DNA of 64,000 nucleotides from an uncultured Actinomycetes bacterium. Lineage in GTDB: Bacteria; Actinomycetota; Thermoleophilia; RBG-16-64-13. The stretch's first letter is position 1; each line of letters opens with the position of its first letter. Shown here piece after piece: positions 8,844-17,446 of this stretch. Both the position numbers and the translations under genes were made by a program. The stretch covers positions 1-64,000 of the forward strand of contig CAIQPS010000094.1 in assembly GCA_903873715.1 (NCBI GenBank), given 5' to 3'. The notes beneath the pieces are model-generated. The model was given only the letters and a program-made list of their open reading frames with translations, searched no databases and was not told the DNA's origin.

Positions 8844-9854
8844 GTGAAGACGATCGATCTAGAGAACCATTTCCTCACCCCCACCTGGCAGCAGGCGCTC
8901 GCCGCCAACACGAGCGGGTATCCGCGCGTCGGCGAACGCGGCCTGGGGTTCACCGAGGAAGCCTGGATGCCTCTCGGGGCTACCGGGGTCGATAAGAAGC
9001 TGCCCGACATGGGTGAGTACCGCCTCAGCTTGATGGACGAGGCGGGCGTCGATTTCGCCGTCTTGTCGCTCACGTCGCCAGGCGCGGAGCAGTTCGAGGT
9101 CGAGGTGGGCAAGAAGGTGGCGCGCGACGCCAACGACGTACTCGCCGCCGTGACGAAGAAGTACCCCGACCGCATCGGGGGGTTCGCCTCGCTGGCGCCC
9201 AAGGACCCCGAGTGGTCTGCCGCCGAGCTAGAGCGTTGCGTCAAAGAACTGGGCTTCAAAGGGTGGAACACCCACTCCAACTTCGGCGATTCCTACCTGG
9301 ACGATCCCAAGTACTGGCCGATCCTGGCCATGGCGGAGAAGCTCGACGTCCCCATCTACCTGCATCCGGCCGTCTCCATGATCAAGGAACTCAACGAGTT
9401 CGGGATCGTGCTCGGCGGACCGACGATGGGCTTCGGTGTGGACGTCACGTACTGCTTCATGCGGATGATCGTGCGCGGGGTCTTCGACGAATATCCCAAC
9501 CTCAAGATCGTCATGGGCCATCTCGGCGAAGCCCTGCCGTTCCTTCTCGACCGCGTCGACCGTGCCTGGATGCAGTTGCACGAGAAACCGAATCCTGGGA
9601 TGGGCCCGGGCTCCAAGGAGCGCGCGGGCTACTACCTCAGGAAGAACCTGTGGGTCACCACGAGCGGCAACTATCTGCCGGCGGCGCTGTACTGCACCCG
9701 TGACTCGCTGGGCATGGACAAGATCCTGCTCGGCACCGACTTCCCGTACGAGAGCATGAAGGACTGCATGGACTACCTGCGCAGCCTGCCGCTCACCACC
9801 GAGGAAGCGTACGCACTGTACGAAGGCAACGCGAAGGCCCTGTTAAAGATTTGA
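8844..9854 (+). CDS. amidohydrolase-2 family protein, gamma-resorcylate/2,3-dihydroxybenzoate decarboxylase-like
   Basis: A 336-residue TIM-barrel metalloenzyme. GTG 8844 gives the family-typical start V-K-T-I-D-L-E-N-H-F; GTG 8832 is an in-frame alternative. Candidate metal ligands are Glu7 and His9 (ExH in place of HxH), His174 in YLHPAV and Asp299 in GTDFPYE, with His226 in MGHLGEALPF near the active site. This set matches gamma-resorcylate decarboxylase (Glu8, His10, His164, Asp287), so non-oxidative decarboxylation of a hydroxybenzoate-like acid is the best guess. Hydratases/hydrolases of the ACMSD group are alternatives. It lies 93 bases after the binding-protein gene. Confidence 0.75.
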   Translation: MKTIDLENHFLTPTWQQALAANTSGYPRVGERGLGFTEEAWMPLGATGVDKKLPDMGEYRLSLMDEAGVDFAVLSLTSPGAEQFEVEVGKKVARDANDVLAAVTKKYPDRIGGFASLAPKDPEWSAAELERCVKELGFKGWNTHSNFGDSYLDDPKYWPILAMAEKLDVPIYLHPAVSMIKELNEFGIVLGGPTMGFGVDVTYCFMRMIVRGVFDEYPNLKIVMGHLGEALPFLLDRVDRAWMQLHEKPNPGMGPGSKERAGYYLRKNLWVTTSGNYLPAALYCTRDSLGMDKILLGTDFPYESMKDCMDYLRSLPLTTEEAYALYEGNAKALLKI

Positions 9855-9922
9855 CGGCTGCAGATGTGACGGAGCGGCGGTCTGCCGCGACGCACGTCTG
9901 ATCTCTCAGAAGCCTGCGGGGC

Positions 9923-10007
9923 GGCGCGGAGGGACCCGGAACCCTTCCGCGCCGTACCCGGGGTCGATACTCCTCCCGTTGTGGCGCCGCCTCCCCCCGG
10001 CGGCGCC
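9923..10007. terminator. two hairpins between convergent genes
   Basis: GGCGCGGAGGG (9923-9933) pairs with CCCTTCCGCGCC (9942-9953) with one bulge. GGCGCCGCC (9983-9991) pairs perfectly with GGCGGCGCC (9999-10007). They separate the amidohydrolase (plus) from the aminotransferase (minus), and the second can serve both strands. Neither has a strong T-tract. Confidence 0.5.
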
Positions 10008-10009
10008 GC

Positions 10010-11362
10010 TCAACGTGAGCTCAAGAACTGATCCAGCGCCGCCAACCCGGCGGCGAGATCCTCTCTACCCAGCCCCAGCCGGAAGAGCGAATCGCCGTAG
10101 CCGTACACGGTGGAGGGCAGGAGCAGCGCTCCGGTCCCTTCGAGGACGGCCGCGCAGAAAGCTTCGGCGCCGCCCGCCCGCCCGGCCGCTCGGTCATCCG
10201 CCGCCTCGGGCTGCCCGCCCGGTCCGTCATCGAGCAGCCGCGGGAAGCACACGGTGCCGGCCTGCGGCGGCACCCACCTGAACGTGTCGCGGTGCCGCTC
10301 GAAGAACTCGCCTGCGATCCCGGCGTTCCGCGCGATCCGCGCCCGGTTGGCGGCCAGGATGGGCTCCGGCGAGCGCAGGGCCATGAGAGCCAGAACCTCG
10401 CTGGGTCCCGCCGAGCAGATGGTGGTGTAGTCCTTGAGGGCTTTCATCCTCTCGAGGAGAGCCGCATCCCGGGTGGCCACCCACCCTATCCGCAGCCCGG
10501 CCAGTCCGTACGCCTTCGACATCCCCGACAGGGAGAGCGCGCGCTCGTACAGGTCGACGGCTGCAGGCAGCCGCGACTCGGCGTCCGGCTCCAGCAGCCG
10601 GTACATCTCGTCGGAGAAGAGCCAGGCGCCGCTCCGGGCGACCGCTCCGACCATGCGCGCGAAGTCTGCCGCCGCCGGCAGGGCGCCGGTGGGATTGTGC
10701 GGGAAGTTCCAGACGACCAGCTTGGTGGTGGGCCGCAGCAGCGCTTCCAGGTGCGCGGGGTCGAACCGCCAGCCGGGGGCCCCCGCCGCACCGCCGCCGC
10801 GTTGAGCGCCGCCCTGAACGGCGCTCGGCGCCTCGCCGGGTCCAGGCGCGCCGCCTGCCGCGTCCACCGCGCCGGCGCCCACGGTCTCGACCGGCTCCCA
10901 GAGGTCCACCTCGCACCCGATGCTCCGCGCCAGTTCGTAGAGCGACTGGTACCCCGGGAAGGTGCAGACCACGTGGTCGCCCGGGGAGAGCAGGGCGTGC
11001 ATCGCCAGGAATATCAGTTCCTCGGGGGCGGCGGTCAGGACCTGGTCCGCGGTCGGCGGGCCGGCCGTGCCGGCGGCCGCGCCGCCGCTTGGCCCCGCGT
11101 TCCCGCCGGGCGCTGCGGCGCCTGCCCCGGCTCCGCCAGGCCCTCCATACGTCGCCGCGATCGCCTCCCGCAACTCGGGCAGGCCCTGCGACTCGGTGTA
11201 GCCCAGGGTGAGCGTCTCCCAGCGGCGGCGCAGGTCGGGGTCGGCGCCGGCGACCAGTCCGGCCATCCCAGGGCCCTGGCAGTCGGAGGCCGACAGCAGA
11301 TAGCGGGCCGAGAACTCGTGCCGGGCGAAGAAGCGCTCGAGCGCAAAGGGCGCTGGATACAT
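10010..11362 (-). CDS. PLP-dependent aminotransferase class I/II
   Basis: A 450-residue fold-type I enzyme; the start M-Y-P-A-P-F is at 11362. Key motifs are NFPHNPTGALP (substrate/PLP-binding Asn), FSDEMYRLL (Asp contacting the pyridine nitrogen) and the lysine motif SGMSKAYGLAGLRIGW (Schiff-base Lys). Two Ala/Gly-rich insertions (GGPGGAGAGAAAPGG and the stretch around VGAGAVDAAGGAPGP) make it longer than the usual 370-400 residues. It is divergent from an MFS carrier, sharing a 72-base promoter region, which suggests the carrier moves the amino acid or keto acid involved. Substrate unknown. Confidence 0.85.
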   Translation of the reverse strand: MYPAPFALERFFARHEFSARYLLSASDCQGPGMAGLVAGADPDLRRRWETLTLGYTESQGLPELREAIAATYGGPGGAGAGAAAPGGNAGPSGGAAAGTAGPPTADQVLTAAPEELIFLAMHALLSPGDHVVCTFPGYQSLYELARSIGCEVDLWEPVETVGAGAVDAAGGAPGPGEAPSAVQGGAQRGGGAAGAPGWRFDPAHLEALLRPTTKLVVWNFPHNPTGALPAAADFARMVGAVARSGAWLFSDEMYRLLEPDAESRLPAAVDLYERALSLSGMSKAYGLAGLRIGWVATRDAALLERMKALKDYTTICSAGPSEVLALMALRSPEPILAANRARIARNAGIAGEFFERHRDTFRWVPPQAGTVCFPRLLDDGPGGQPEAADDRAAGRAGGAEAFCAAVLEGTGALLLPSTVYGYGDSLFRLGLGREDLAAGLAALDQFLSSR

Positions 11363-11417
11363 ATGGGCCTCCGGGGCGGGTAGGGGCGCGCCGACGGTCG
11401 GCAGCCACCGGTCAAAG

Positions 11418-11425
11418 ATTGTACT
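11418..11425. promoter_or_regulatory. overlapping divergent -10 boxes
   Basis: ATTGTACT reads TACAAT on the minus strand (aminotransferase) and TGTACT on the plus strand. The plus box is 9 bases before the MFS ATG at 11435, so that mRNA would be nearly leaderless; the minus mRNA would have a leader of about 50 bases. Confidence 0.45.
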
Positions 11426-11434
11426 CTCGTCGGT

Positions 11435-12679
11435 ATGTCTGCCAGAGAGTCCAAGGGGCCCGCCGCCGAGCGGGCCGGCCGCCCGCGGCGCCCCCATCCG
11501 GGCGGCGGGTCGCGCTCTGCGGCCGTCATCTATCCCAGCCAGGTGTTCGTCGGGGCGATGCTCATCACGCTGGGCCCCCTGCTGGACCCCATCCTGCGAG
11601 ACCTGCGTCTGCCTCTCACCGATGGCGGGTTGCTGTCCTTCGGGTTCTTCCTCGGCAGGTTGTTCGGGGTACTGCTCGTGAACTTCGGGCTCGCCCGGGT
11701 GCCGGTGAAGACCATCATGGTCGCGTGCGCATCGCTCCTCGCCCTCGGCTCCGTGGGCGCAGCCCTGCTGGGCGTGGGTCTCTGGCCGCTCATGGTGGCT
11801 CTCTTCCTCACCGGGATGGCAGGGGTCATCCCCAACACCCTGTCCGGGGTCTGGGTGGCCGCGCACGTGCGCAAGGGCCTGGAGAAGGCGATGTTGGGCA
11901 TCGGCGCCTACTTCGCGGTGGGGGTGGTGGTCGCCCCTCTGGTCGTCGGGGCCGCGCTCGACCTGGGCGCCACCTGGCGCTGGGTGTTCATCGGGCAGGC
12001 GGCCATCTCGGCGGCCATGGCGGTGGTCCTCTGGCTGCTCCCGATAGCCGACGTCCCGGAGCGCGAGAACCTTCGGGCCCGGCAACTCAAGGCCGTGGCG
12101 TCGTCGCACCCGACGCTGCTGGCCGTCATCATCGCGGCCACCTTCTTCTACGTCTTCATAGAGGGCACGCTCTACGTCTGGCTGGCGAAGCTTCACGTGG
12201 ACGTCTACTCGGCCGGTCACGAGACGGCCGCGCTCAGCGTGACCCTCCTGTGGGCCGGCATAACCGTGGGCCGCTACCTGGCAGGGCCGCTCACCCGGCT
12301 GGCCTCACCGGCCAGGCTGCTCACGATATTCGCGTCGATACTCGCGGTGTTCGTCGTCGGCATCGCCGTGGCGCCGAACCTGGCGGTGTCCGAGGCGTTC
12401 GCGTTCCTGGCCGGGTTCGGGGCGTCGGCCTGCTGGCCGCTGATCTCCTGCTACACGCCGCGCTTCCCGGGTTGGCAGGCGGGGGTCGTGTTCTCGGGGA
12501 TGATGCTGGCCGGCACCGCCGCCAACACGCTCTCGGGGTACGTGTTCGCCCCTACCGTCGCCGCTCTGGGCTATCGCGAGGCCATGGGGATCTGGGTGAT
12601 CCCCGTCCTGCTGCTCATCGCACTGGCGTTCCCGCTGGAAAAGGCGGCCAGGCGGATCGAGCGGGAGCAGGTGGTGTGA
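11435..12679 (+). CDS. MFS transporter, CynX/NNP-like
   Basis: A 414-residue carrier with about 12 hydrophobic segments after a charged N-terminal tail of about 30 residues. Its first segments (MLITLGPLLDPILRDL, then NFGLARVPVK) closely match the MFS at 17447 (VVITLGPVLDPLTKQL, then LLLARVPVK), so the two are paralogues. The loop motif GATWRWVFIGQAAISA marks the MFS central region. It is divergently paired with an aminotransferase. I infer uptake or exchange of a small anion or amino acid; sequence does not show which. Confidence 0.85.
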   Translation: MSARESKGPAAERAGRPRRPHPGGGSRSAAVIYPSQVFVGAMLITLGPLLDPILRDLRLPLTDGGLLSFGFFLGRLFGVLLVNFGLARVPVKTIMVACASLLALGSVGAALLGVGLWPLMVALFLTGMAGVIPNTLSGVWVAAHVRKGLEKAMLGIGAYFAVGVVVAPLVVGAALDLGATWRWVFIGQAAISAAMAVVLWLLPIADVPERENLRARQLKAVASSHPTLLAVIIAATFFYVFIEGTLYVWLAKLHVDVYSAGHETAALSVTLLWAGITVGRYLAGPLTRLASPARLLTIFASILAVFVVGIAVAPNLAVSEAFAFLAGFGASACWPLISCYTPRFPGWQAGVVFSGMMLAGTAANTLSGYVFAPTVAALGYREAMGIWVIPVLLLIALAFPLEKAARRIEREQVV

Positions 12680-12764
12680 CCGGAGCGTGACTCACGGTTG
12701 CGGCCCCCTCCGCCGAGGACTATTGTTGAAGGCGTCCGCAGAGCGATACACACGGGGGTGGGCC

Positions 12765-15700
12765 ATGATGACCGGTCTGGACCACGGCATGCGACTGCAC
12801 GGGCGGGGCGCGATCGTAGCCGCCGCTGCTGCGCTGCTGGTCCTGCTGCTCTTGACCGGCACGGTGGCCGTCGCCGCGCCTGGCGGCTCGCAGGGCTCCT
12901 CCGCTCCCCTGGCCCCCGCATTCGAGGCCGCGCAGAGCGCACCCAACTCGGCCACCACTCCTGACGGACGTCCACTGGGTTTCGTGCAGGGTCCGCAACA
13001 GCTCCCGCACTCGGCGAGCCCCTCGCCGGCGCTGGGGTCTCTCGGTGTCTTCGCTTCGTCGTTCGACCTGCGGACCTCGGGGGAGGTCACCAGCGTCAAG
13101 GACCAGGGCAATACCGGCACATGCTGGGCCTTCGCCACCTTCGGTTCGCTCGAATCCTACCTGCTGCCGGGGCAGAACCTGGACTTCTCCGAGGACCACA
13201 TGGCCCTCACCCACGGCTTCGACTATACGGGCGACATCTACATGCGCGGCGGGAACTACTTCATGTCCACCGCATATCTGGCCCGCTGGAGCGGCCCCAT
13301 CTACGAGTCTGACGACGACGGCTTCGGCAACGGCACCACGCCGGTCTCACCGACCGTCCGCAAGCACGTCCAGAACGTCGACTGGCTGCCGCTCCGCACC
13401 TCGGCCACCGACAACGACGCCATCAAGAGCGCCCTCACGCAGTCGGGAGCTGTGGCCGTGGCCATGAGGTTCGAGGGGAGCAGTTCGGGCTCCCAGTACT
13501 ACAGCGCGGCCAACCATGCGTACTACTTCAACATCCCCTATGACGACTCTGAGTCCACCGACGCGAACCACGGGGTGCTGATCGTGGGGTGGGACGACAG
13601 CTATCCTGCGTCGAACTTCGCCATCAACCCCGGCGCGAACGGCGCGTTCATAGTCAAGAACAGCTGGGGGAGCGGCTGGGGCGACTCCGGCTACTTCTAT
13701 ATTTCGTACTACGACACGATCCTCGGCAGGGTGCTGACGTCCGCGGTGTTCAACAGCGCCGTTTCCACGACCAACTACTCGAAGATCTACCAGTACGATC
13801 CGCTCGGCTGGGTGGACAGCTGGGGGTCCGGCACGAGCGGGACCCCGTGGTGGGGCGCCAACGTGTTCACTGCCACTTCCTCGGCGCCCTTGGCGGCCGT
13901 GGGCCTCTACACGCTTGTCCCCAACTCCACCTACGAAGTCTGGGCCGGGGCGAGCCTGGCGACGATCACCCAGCGCACGACCGGATCGTTCACGTCCAGT
14001 GGGTTCCACACCGTCTCTCTGCCCACGCCGATGGCCTTGACCAACGGGCAGCCGTTCGCGGTGGCGATCAAGATCACCTCCCCGGGTTACGGATGGCCCC
14101 TCGCGACAGAGTCTCCGCTGGCCGGCTACTCGTCGACCGCCACGGCGTCCGCCGGGCAGAGCTACCAAGGTCCCAACGGGACTACCTGGTATGACATGAC
14201 CACCGGATCGTCCAACACCAACGTCTGCCTAAAGGCCTATGCCGCCCCGGTGAGCGCCACCACGGTCACGGCCGTCAGCCCCACCTACGGGTCGACCTCC
14301 GGCGGCACCGCGGTGACCATCACCGGCACCAACCTGACCGGCGCATCGGCGGTCAAGTTCGGCGGCGTAGCCGCGACGAACGTGACGGTCGTCAACTCCA
14401 CCAGGATCACATGCACGTCTCCGGCCCACGCGGGCGGGCAGGTGGATGTCACGGTGACCACACCGCTCGGCACCTCGTCCGCCACGGGCACGGGCAACGA
14501 CTACACCTACGTCGCGTACTACGAACAGACGAGCAGCATGCTCGCCTACGGCGGGTCCTGGGTGGTCGACACCGCCTCCGGCTACAGCGGTGGCAGTCAG
14601 AAGCGCACGTACGGCGGCTGGGTGAGCGGGAAGTTCTACGGCACCGGCATCAAGTTCATCGGCGCGAAGGCGGCCGGATACGGGAAGGTCAATATCTACA
14701 TCGACGGGGTGCTCGACGGCACGTACGACCTGTACAGCGCGACCGCGGTCAACAAGTACGTCATCCGGACGAAGACCGGTCTCACCAAGGCCACCCACAC
14801 CTTCCGGCTCGAGTCGACCGGGCAGAAGAACGCCTCCTCGGCAGGGACGACCGTCAGCATCGACGCCGTGCAGGTGTGGGGCACACTGTCCTCCACCACG
14901 GCCGTCCAGCGCTCCCAGGAGACGAACTCGTATCTCGCATACATCGGCGGCAGCTCGTGGAGCTCGCAGTCATCCAGCAACTACTCCGGCAGCGCCATGA
15001 AGACCCTGGTGTCCACCGGTTCGGTCACCGCCAAGTTCAGCGGGACGGCGGTGGCCCTCATCGGCACGAAGGGCCCAGCTTTCGGCAAGGTCAAGGTGAC
15101 GCTCGACAATGCGCTGATCGGCTACTACGACGAGTACCGCAGCGCCCCGGCCTACCAGCAGATGATCTTCATGAAGACCGGTCTCTCGAATGCTTCCCAC
15201 ACGCTCAAGCTCGAGTTCGCCAACCAGATGAACGCGAACGCCACAAGCCCCAAGATCAATATCGACGCCCTCGACGTGGAGGGCACTCTGACCTCAGCGG
15301 CTGTCGTGAGCGTGTTCTTCACCGACGGCTTCGAGAGCGGCCTCGGCAAGTGGACGGTGCCCACCGCCTCCCCGAGTTGGGCGGTCACCACATACCGGCA
15401 TTCGGGCACCTCCGGTACCCATAGCGCCTACTGCATCGGGAGCAGTATCGCCGCTCCGGGCCCCTATCCGGACGACGTCTACTCCAAGATGTACACGCCG
15501 ACCGCGATCGACCTCACCTCCACCACCGTGGCCTTCCTGGACTTCGACATGTGGCTCGATTCGGAGTACGGGTATGACACCCTCGCCTACCTCGTCTCCA
15601 CGGACGGCATCAACTTCTACGGCGATGGGTGGTGGGGATACAGCAGCGGCTGGGTGCATCAGAGCATCGACCTGAAGGCCGTGGCCGACGGCGCCGGAGG

Positions 15701-15911
15701 GACGCGGAACGTGACGGGCCGGCCGATCTGGGTGATGTTCATGTTCGAGAGCGACTACCTCAACCTCGAATCGTACGAGGGCGCCTACGTCGACAACGTG
15801 CGGGTCGCCAAGACCGCGACCACCCTGGCCACCGCGCCGGCACTGCAGGGCGGCGCAGCGGGCATTCATAGGACCGGCCCGGTGACCGTCACGCTGAGCG
15901 GCGGGCAATGA
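12765..15911 (+). CDS. large secreted papain-like (C1) cysteine protease with IPT and repeat domains
   Basis: A 1048-residue exported protein; ATG 12765 follows GGGGGTGGG and begins a signal peptide (hydrophobic core AAAAALLVLLLLTGTVAVAA). The peptidase domain (about 85-320) has Gln114 in VKDQGNTGTCWAFA, catalytic Cys120, His269 in NHGVLIVGWDD and Asn299 in VKNSWGSGWGDSGYF, the full papain set. It is followed by a linking beta domain, an IPT/TIG domain (about 500-581), two homologous repeats of about 125 residues (584-708 and 714-842, each starting with a SYLAY/SMLAY-type motif) and a C-terminal jelly-roll-like domain beginning FFTDGFESGLGKW. There is no sortase signal or S-layer motif. Likely a cell-surface or extracellular scavenging protease. 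Confidence 0.9.
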   Translation: MMTGLDHGMRLHGRGAIVAAAAALLVLLLLTGTVAVAAPGGSQGSSAPLAPAFEAAQSAPNSATTPDGRPLGFVQGPQQLPHSASPSPALGSLGVFASSFDLRTSGEVTSVKDQGNTGTCWAFATFGSLESYLLPGQNLDFSEDHMALTHGFDYTGDIYMRGGNYFMSTAYLARWSGPIYESDDDGFGNGTTPVSPTVRKHVQNVDWLPLRTSATDNDAIKSALTQSGAVAVAMRFEGSSSGSQYYSAANHAYYFNIPYDDSESTDANHGVLIVGWDDSYPASNFAINPGANGAFIVKNSWGSGWGDSGYFYISYYDTILGRVLTSAVFNSAVSTTNYSKIYQYDPLGWVDSWGSGTSGTPWWGANVFTATSSAPLAAVGLYTLVPNSTYEVWAGASLATITQRTTGSFTSSGFHTVSLPTPMALTNGQPFAVAIKITSPGYGWPLATESPLAGYSSTATASAGQSYQGPNGTTWYDMTTGSSNTNVCLKAYAAPVSATTVTAVSPTYGSTSGGTAVTITGTNLTGASAVKFGGVAATNVTVVNSTRITCTSPAHAGGQVDVTVTTPLGTSSATGTGNDYTYVAYYEQTSSMLAYGGSWVVDTASGYSGGSQKRTYGGWVSGKFYGTGIKFIGAKAAGYGKVNIYIDGVLDGTYDLYSATAVNKYVIRTKTGLTKATHTFRLESTGQKNASSAGTTVSIDAVQVWGTLSSTTAVQRSQETNSYLAYIGGSSWSSQSSSNYSGSAMKTLVSTGSVTAKFSGTAVALIGTKGPAFGKVKVTLDNALIGYYDEYRSAPAYQQMIFMKTGLSNASHTLKLEFANQMNANATSPKINIDALDVEGTLTSAAVVSVFFTDGFESGLGKWTVPTASPSWAVTTYRHSGTSGTHSAYCIGSSIAAPGPYPDDVYSKMYTPTAIDLTSTTVAFLDFDMWLDSEYGYDTLAYLVSTDGINFYGDGWWGYSSGWVHQSIDLKAVADGAGGTRNVTGRPIWVMFMFESDYLNLESYEGAYVDNVRVAKTATTLATAPALQGGAAGIHRTGPVTVTLSGGQ

Positions 15912-15959
15912 CGGAGCGACGCCCGGACCGTCCGGGCAGCAGGTGAGAGTGATGTGAAA

Positions 15960-15985
15960 AGGGGCGGCTTCGGCCGCCCCTCTCA
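15960..15985. terminator. Rho-independent terminator with TTCG loop
   Basis: AGGGGCGGC (15960-15968), tetraloop TTCG, GCCGCCCCT (15973-15981), preceded by AAAA and followed by CTCATTCT. It ends the protease transcript and, with AAAA on the other side, can act on the convergent MFS gene as well. Confidence 0.85.
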
Positions 15986-16030
15986 TTCTGCCGGCCGCGC
16001 CCGTCCCGCGCCGGCCGCACGCCGGGTGGG

Positions 16031-17422
16031 TCAGTGGCCCTCCGGCTCGCCGGTGCCGGCGCGCGGCCCCACCAGCGCCCCCGCCATCCCGACGATGCAG
16101 AGCACCGTGAAGATGGCGAACGTGATGCGGATCGCGGTCAGCAGGCTGTGCAGGTCCTGCGTGGTTATCTCGTGCGGTCCCACGACGACCGCCAGCACGA
16201 GGGTCGCCAGACCGATGCTGATGCTCTGTCCGGTGAGCCGCGTCGTCCCGATGGCCGCCGAGGCCAGGCCCGTGTCCCGCCGGGGCACGCTGGCCAGGAT
16301 GGAGTGGACGATGGGCGTCGCGAAGAACCCGAAGCCGAGGCCGAGCACCGCGAGGGTGGTGATGATGTACCAGTACGGCGAATGCGGCCCCAGGAAGACG
16401 AAGGCCGCCAGCCCCAGCACGCAGACCCCCATGCCCGCTGTGGCCACGTAGCGGGCCGGGAGCCGGTCGGTGAGGCGGCCGGAGAACGGCGAGACGACGG
16501 TCTGAGCCACCGCCGCCGTGATGAGCACGAAGGCCGCATGCTCGGGGCTGAGGCCCATGTTGAAGCGCAGGTAGAGGCTCATCAGGAAGGTCATGGCGTA
16601 GGTGGCCGCGTAGTTGATGAACGAGGCCATGCTCGAGAAGGCGAACACCCGGTTGTACCGGAACAGATCGACACCGAGGACGGGTTCGGCGGTCTTGGTC
16701 TCCATCCACAGGAACCCCGCCAGCCCCACCACGCCGGCCACGATCATCGCCCATCCGGTCACCGTGGGCAGCAGCGAGAACCCGACCAGCATCACCGAGA
16801 GCGACACCGCCCAGGCGACCGACCCGCGGACGTCGAACGACGCCTTCCTCGGCTCCTTCCAGTCGGTGCCGGTGAGGCGCCACGCGGTGAGGACGATGTC
16901 GATGACCCCGATGATCCCCACCAGGACGAAGATGTAGCGCCACCCGAAGGCGCTCGTGATGAGCCCGCCGAGCACCGGTCCCAGCGTGAGCCCCAGGTAG
17001 ACGCCGGCCACCTGCATGCCCAGCGCCTTGCCCCGTTCCTCGGCGGGGTAGGCGAGGCTCACCATCGCGGTGGTGCACGAGAACAGGGCAGCGGTGGCGA
17101 AGCCCTGGAGCAGCCGCAGGGCTATCAGCACCGGGGCCGAGGGAGCCAGCGCCGCGGCGAGCACGAACAGGGAGAACGTCGAGATGCCGATGAGGAACAC
17201 CCGCTTGCGCCCGCTGAAGTCGGCGATGCGCCCCACGGGCATGAGCAGTGCCGCCGCCCCCAGGATGTAGGCGAGCTGCACCCACCCGAGCGTGACGGCG
17301 TTGAAGCCCAGTTGGTCCTGGATCTCGGGTAGTGCGACGTTCAGCGCCGATGCCATGAAGGTGCTCAGGAACCCGGCCGTGGTCACGACCAGGAGCACCA
17401 GTCTCTGCTTTGACCGTTCCAT
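16031..17422 (-). CDS. MFS multidrug efflux transporter (EmrB/QacA-like)
   Basis: A 463-residue carrier starting at ATG 17422 with GGAG four bases upstream. About 13-14 hydrophobic segments, motif A GRIADFSGRKRVFL and motif C GVYLGLTLGPVLGG are typical of the drug/H+ antiporter DHA2 group. It probably expels toxic hydrophobic compounds. It is divergent from another MFS gene, with only 24 bases between the starts. Confidence 0.88.
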   Translation of the reverse strand: MERSKQRLVLLVVTTAGFLSTFMASALNVALPEIQDQLGFNAVTLGWVQLAYILGAAALLMPVGRIADFSGRKRVFLIGISTFSLFVLAAALAPSAPVLIALRLLQGFATAALFSCTTAMVSLAYPAEERGKALGMQVAGVYLGLTLGPVLGGLITSAFGWRYIFVLVGIIGVIDIVLTAWRLTGTDWKEPRKASFDVRGSVAWAVSLSVMLVGFSLLPTVTGWAMIVAGVVGLAGFLWMETKTAEPVLGVDLFRYNRVFAFSSMASFINYAATYAMTFLMSLYLRFNMGLSPEHAAFVLITAAVAQTVVSPFSGRLTDRLPARYVATAGMGVCVLGLAAFVFLGPHSPYWYIITTLAVLGLGFGFFATPIVHSILASVPRRDTGLASAAIGTTRLTGQSISIGLATLVLAVVVGPHEITTQDLHSLLTAIRITFAIFTVLCIVGMAGALVGPRAGTGEPEGH

Positions 17423-17434
17423 GAGGCTCCAGCG

Positions 17435-17441
17435 TATACTA
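17435..17441. promoter_or_regulatory. shared symmetrical -10 box TATACTA
   Basis: TATACTA reads TATACT on plus and TAGTAT on minus. The plus GTG start follows after 6 bases, so that mRNA should be leaderless; TTGACC at 17410-17415 is a possible -35 box with a long 19-bp spacer. The minus transcript would start inside the short 13-base gap and still carry GGAG. Confidence 0.55.
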
Positions 17442-17446
17442 AACCG

